Assembly: GCA_902806575.1 (NCBI GenBank)
Contig: CADCXD010000005.1
Span: 806,001 to 870,000, forward strand
DNA from: Jackrogersella multiformis
Taxonomy: Eukaryota > Ascomycota > Sordariomycetes > Xylariales > Hypoxylaceae
Direction: 5' to 3'
DNA length: 64,000 bases
Part shown: positions 59,346 through 64,000 of the stretch, in pieces
How the letters are laid out: each line of letters starts with the position of its first letter
Position numbering within the stretch: position 1 is the first letter of the stretch
The notes under the pieces: generated by a model
The model's database searches: none
What the model saw: the letters and a program-made list of their open reading frames with translations, nothing else
What the model was told of the DNA's origin: nothing
Made by a program: the position numbers and the translations under genes

Positions 59346-62300
59346 ATGGCGTCTGCGTCTTCTGCCGTCAACAACCCGAATCCTCAAAACATAAACGCTC
59401 TTTTGACCAAGCTGGTTGACCCAGATCCGGATTTCCGGTTCATGTCCTTGAACGACCTTCACCAGATCCTCACCAAGCAGAAGACGGACTTTCTAAGCCA
59501 TGATTATAACACTTCGTCGCGTATTGTTGACAACGTTGTGAAGACCCTAGATGATCAGAATGGAGAGGTGCAGAACTTGGCTGTGAAGTGGTACGAATAT
59601 GATCTAAATCATAAGCAACTTGAGTCTTGTGCTAACAATTGCATAGCATCGGTCCCTTAGTTACTAAGATCCCCATTGCGGTTCTTTCTCCCATGCTAGA
59701 CAAGCTTAGCATGGTCGAGATTAAAAACTCGGTCGACAATTCGATACCATCCTTGGCTTTACGGAACGCTATCTCGTCTCTCCAGAAACCCGTGCGAGGA
59801 GTAACCCCTTCTCCAGAAGTAATACAAACCTACAACGTCGTCAGCCGCGTTCTCATCCCGCGCATTCTGGGCTACCCGGGACCCTCGAATGCTTCCAAGC
59901 AGACAACTAGCGAGGTTTCTGGAATATTGGACAAGAACAAGGACCCTACTTCCGAGTCTGTTGATGTACTTATCGAGGTCGTTCGATGCTTTGGTCCGCT
60001 GTTGCAGCCGCTGGAAGTCGAAAAACTGCAAGATGTCGTCGTCCAAGTTTTGGAGAGGAAGTCCACGCCATCTCCCGTCAAGAAAAGAGCGGTTGTTGCG
60101 CTTGCCATCCTTGCACCTTACCTCACAACTGAGGTTCTTGATGGCTTCGTCACGAAGATCCAGAAGGCTCTGAGACAGCCTAAACTTAGTCCAGTCATGC
60201 GTCGTCTGTACATCTCAATTATGGGTTCCCTTGCCAGGTCTATTCCGTACAAATTCGGCGAATATTTACCTCAGATTATCGAATTTGTCCTGTCTCCCCT
60301 AAGCCAGGAAGAGTTACAGAACCAGCTCGATGCCCTGAGTGAAGGCAACGATCAACTATATCCCGAGTTCAACGAAGTCCGCGAAACCGCTCTGGTTGCA
60401 CTTGAATCATTCCTTGCCTCTTGCGGTCTGCAGATGCGGGATTACACTGACAGGGTCATCGCCGCATGTCTTCGTTACCTGAAATTCGATCCTAATTATG
60501 CCGTCGATGACGATGAAGAGATGGATGAAAATGAGGATTCCGACAATGAGCAGGGAAGTGACGAGGATGATGAATTTGAAGACGATACTGGGTTTGATGA
60601 CGACGATGACGCAAGCTGGAAGGTCCGGAGATGCGCTGCGAAGGCGCTGTATACTCTGATTTCGATGCGTAGTGCCGACCTACTGGAAAAAGGAACTTTA
60701 TACCATGAAATTGCTCCCCCGTTAGTCAAGCGGTTTGATGAGCGGGAAGAGAGCGTCCGTCTCGAAGTCATCAGCACCGTAGCTCTTCTGATTCGCAAGA
60801 CCGGCGAAGGTGTAATCCAATCCATCTCAGCCGATGAAGAGCTCGTCCCTTCTCTTCTGGTGAACCGAAAACGCCGAAGGCAGAGCAGCGGTGGAGTTGG
60901 ATATACCAGCAAGGCTCCCTACCTGGGGGTTACTGGTTTTACATCGCCCGCTCGCGAATCGGTCCCGCCGACTGGGCCACGCGCCGATCTCCAAAAACTA
61001 ACACCGCAGATCGTTAAGTCGGCGACAAAGCTACTGAAAGGCAAACAGATCGCTACGAAGCAAGCAATTATCAATCTGCTGGACGATCTAATCGCGGTGC
61101 AGAATGGCGGCTTGGCTGAATATTTCGATCAGGTTATGCAACCAATTATCGATGTCACTAGGGGTATGACAGGTGGTGCAAGCTCGACATCGATGACTCT
61201 CTCGGGTGGCGCATCGGCTACTGCTACTACATTACGCGTGGCAGTCCTTCGCTTCACAAGCGATATAGCAAAAACACACTCGTCCAGTCTATTCCAGCGT
61301 TACCTCGAGAAGATCGTTGCTGGGGTGGTTTCTGCTGTCCGCGACAGATTCTATAAGATTTCTAGCGAAGCTATCCGCACAGCCGAGGAATTGGTTAAAG
61401 CTATAACCCCACCGCGGGCTAGGCTCACGATCCAGAAGTACAAGCCAGAATTACAGAAACTTTACGATATTATCGTGGATCGCGCTTCTGCGGCTGACGC
61501 TGACACTGAGGTACGTCAGAAGGCTATTCAAGCACTTGGGACATTGATCTCGAGGACATCGTCTTCAGATGGAATCGTCCTGATCCCTGCCGCCAAGCGC
61601 CAGGCTGCGTTGGATCTACTCTTGGATCGCCTGCGAAACGAAACGACTCGTCTTTATGCCGTTCGAGCAATTGACAACGTTGCGGCACACTCTTCAACGT
61701 CGGGTAGCCTCGAACCAGCTTGGATTGAACAAGCCACGCTGGAGCTCTGCGGCCAGCTGCGAAAGTCAAACCGCGCTCTCCGAGGTGCTAGCATCCAAGC
61801 ATTACAGCATCTCATCCTTAGCCCGGTCGCCAAGGGTCAGATTCAAGCGAGCACTGCTAACGAAATCGTGACGGCGATTCTACCTGTCATTGCTGCCAAT
61901 GATAGTTACCACTTGAGTCCGGCTCTGCTAGTCGTTTCGCAGTTGCAACTAGAGCACCCGCAGTTAGTTTCTTCGGCTACTTTGATCGAAACCATTTGTG
62001 AGCTTCTCAAGAAGAACGTTACCGGATTAGCACTAGAGTCGCTCGTGACCCTCGTGAATAACGTCGGCTCAAGCGGTATGGGTAAGCCACTGATGCAAGG
62101 TGTTCTACGAGTTGGCGTAGCCGGCGACCCGACAGTCGTCGGTAAAATCGCGGGCGCTCTATTCGTATCGAGCGGTAGCCAGGTCGGTGTTAATGTTGAG
62201 AATTTTATTGACGAGCTCAACAAGTCTAGCAGATTGACGCCACCTGACACTGCTCGACAGAGCCTCGCATTGGCGGTCCTAGGGGAGATTGGTCTGCGGC

Positions 62301-63568
62301 TCGGGGCGAAATCTCGCCTTCAACCTAACACTTTCTTGGAGCAATTCCATGATGAGCCAGACAAAGTCTCAGTGTCTGCCGCTGTGGCTCTAGGTCGTGC
62401 GGGCGCAGGCAATATGCCTGTATTCCTACCAACTATATTGAGTGCGATTAAGCAGTCGGGCTGCCAACAGTATCTGCTTCTCCAATCCATCCGAGAGGTC
62501 CTCCATCAAGCTATCGCGTCGTCGGCTGATATCAGTTCGTATGAGAGCGACATTTGGCGACTGCTTTTCTCGGCATCCCGACATGACGATAACAGGGCGA
62601 CCTGTGCGGAGTGTATAGGGCGGCTGGCTATTATGGAGCCGAAGACTTACATCCCAAAACTCCAGGTATGTCTCCATACTCTGGCCGTTGGATAAATACT
62701 AATCTTCCTAGGAACTTCTGAAAGATAAGTCACCGATCTTCAGGGGCGTGGCTGTACAAGCACTTCGATACACACTACCGGATAGTGACGAGCCATTTGA
62801 TATGATGCTGAAGACGGTGCTGTTCGACATGCTTCTGACGGTTTTAAAAGACGAGGACAGAGAGATTCGCCGTATCGGTATGACGGCGCTGAATTCGGCG
62901 GCCCACAACAAGCCCGACTTAATATTACCGCATCTTGGCGAATTAATTCCCTACGTTATAACTGAGTCTGTTATCAAGCCAGAGCTTATCCGTGAGGTTC
63001 AGATGGGGCCATTCAAGCACCTAGTGGATGATGGCCTAGAGGTGCGCAAGGTAAGTCACTGTGAGTGGGTTCGTCCTCACTAATGCAGGTTACTAATCAA
63101 TGTGTCTAGAGTGCATACGAGACCCTATACGCTCTGATGGAAACGGCGTTCTCTCGTATCAGCTCGCTCGAGTTTTATGACCGAATCATTGCTGGTCTCA
63201 ACGACGAGAATGACATTCGGTCGCTCTGCAATCTCATGCTTAGTAAGCTAATTGTTATTGACCCCGAAGAGACGACGCGGCGTTTAGATACGGTGGCGGA
63301 ATGCTACAGGAAGACGCTGTCGACTAAACTTAGGGATGGCGCGGTCAAGCAGGAAGTCGAGAAGCAAGAAGAGGCAATCAAAAGCGTGCTGCGCATCACT
63401 CTTCTGCTCGTCGAGAAGACCAAGACTACGCTGGCGGGAACAGCTCAAACCCAGGCACAGCAGTCGGTGCAGAACCCCGTGTGGCAGCAGTACTGGGAAT
63501 GGGTCAACAAGGACTTTGAGCGTCAACTTAAGACGCTACGCGACGAAAACAAGGAGATGGGTATGTGA
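59346..63568 (+). CDS. cand1: Cullin-associated NEDD8-dissociated protein (CAND1/TIP120)
   Basis: Four exons (59346-59590, 59647-62665, 62712-63050, 63110-63568) give 1353 residues, in the range of fungal CAND1 and somewhat longer than the animal protein. It binds unneddylated cullin-RING ligases and exchanges their substrate adaptors. HEAT repeats run throughout, starting LLTKLVDPDPDFRFMSLNDL. Typical segments are DDQNGEVQNLAVKCIGPLV, RETALVALESFLASC, the acidic run around 290-325 (DDDEEMDENEDSDNEQ and more) followed by DDASWKVRRCAAKAL, the TIP120 C-terminal part YTLPDSDEPFD, and QMGPFKHLVDDGLEVRKSAYE. Donors GTACGA, GTATGT and GTAAGT, with TAG acceptors, keep frame. The N-terminal ATG follows a long pyrimidine-rich leader. 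No defect is seen. Confidence 0.95.
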
Positions 63569-63597
63569 AAGGGGTTTCGCCAGATCCGAGCAAGAGT

Positions 63598-63617
63598 GAG
63601 AGAGAGAGAGAGAGAGA
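63598..63617. repeat. (GA)n microsatellite in the CAND1 3' flank
   Basis: A 20-bp uninterrupted GA dinucleotide run about 30 bp past the stop codon. Confidence 0.9.
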
Positions 63618-64000
63618 ATGAAGCAGTACCTAAGCAGTATCTGCTACGCCGTGATGATTCATTGACCGCCATTGCATGGAAAAAGGGGCTGCGCTATTTG
63701 CTTTAATGCATAGTTGGCGGCTGATGGCTAGTTTTTCTAGATGAAGCTATGCTATGCCAAGGGCAGAAATGCGTAGGAATAGTACCTATTCGTAACTATT
63801 ACAATGCGAAGACAGATTTCGTAATTTGTGTAATGCCTTTGAGGAACCGTGATGCGAATGAAGTTTACCTTAGATACCTAAAGTACCATTAGCTGGAGCA
63901 AAAAGAGCTATGGCCACAACTCCCCGGAAGAACTACACTAGGATACCTATGTATATTGTACGCGCTAATGACGTGGAGAAATGGAAAGATTTGACAATGA
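63618..64000. other. 3' flank of CAND1, no gene seen
   Basis: AT-rich sequence to the window end with one TTACCTTAGATACC-type unit near 63866. No open frame or RNA is recognised. Confidence 0.6.

Overview
The window is nuclear DNA of a filamentous ascomycete, probably a Sordariomycete. The coding genes carry short GT-AG introns (about 49-153 bp, mostly under 80) with CTAAC/CTGAC-type branch sites. The best-conserved proteins are of Pezizomycotina type: Mediator Nut1/Med5, a TRAP-alpha/Irc22-like protein, Sec61 alpha, a MOD5-type tRNA isopentenyltransferase and a CAND1/TIP120 protein. Non-coding DNA is littered with short self-complementary TACC/GGTA repeats built around TACCTAGGTA. The species cannot be named from sequence alone.

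Layout. 1-1944 (-): a C2H2 zinc-finger fungal protein that runs off the left edge. 2547 (+): an intron-containing tRNA-Arg(UCU). 3942-5836 (+): a secreted type-B carboxylesterase. 5837-14768: almost 9 kb with no convincing gene, partly GC-rich and full of simple repeats. 14769-15533 (+): a conserved fungal protein. 16673-20112 (+): Mediator subunit 5 in six exons. 20992-23474 (+): a secreted arylsulfatase in six exons. 24321-25327 (+): the ER membrane TRAP-alpha/Irc22-like protein. 26535-31654 (-): a full-length MRP/ABCC transporter. 31655-36192: a second gene desert. 36193-37831 (-): Sec61 alpha. 38449-40047 (+): tRNA isopentenyltransferase with two candidate starts, divergent from Sec61. 40578-42341 (+): a gamma-butyrobetaine dioxygenase-like enzyme. 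42927-43394 (-): a possible small Pro-rich protein. 44564 (+): an intron-containing tRNA-Leu(CAA).

Between tRNA-Leu and the CAND1 gene (about 44.8-57.4 kb) lies a block of accessory character: a coiled-coil protein of unknown function, an Hsp70/HSPA12-like ATPase, a CorA-like membrane protein with an apparent frameshift, a degenerate-loop protein kinase, two tiny two-exon genes that look like paralogs of each other, and a small coiled-coil protein. 59346-63568 (+) is the HEAT-repeat cullin regulator CAND1.

The two halves of the window differ in kind. Housekeeping functions (transcription, ER translocation, tRNA modification, cullin cycling) sit beside secreted hydrolases. The 44.8-57.4 kb block mixes lineage-specific proteins that in fungi often occur in variable regions. 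The most novel-looking items are the pair of miniature genes at 51982 and 55708 flanking the kinase, the broken CorA-like gene, and the dual-start MOD5 homolog. Exon borders were deduced by eye from splice signals, reading-frame continuity and family motifs.
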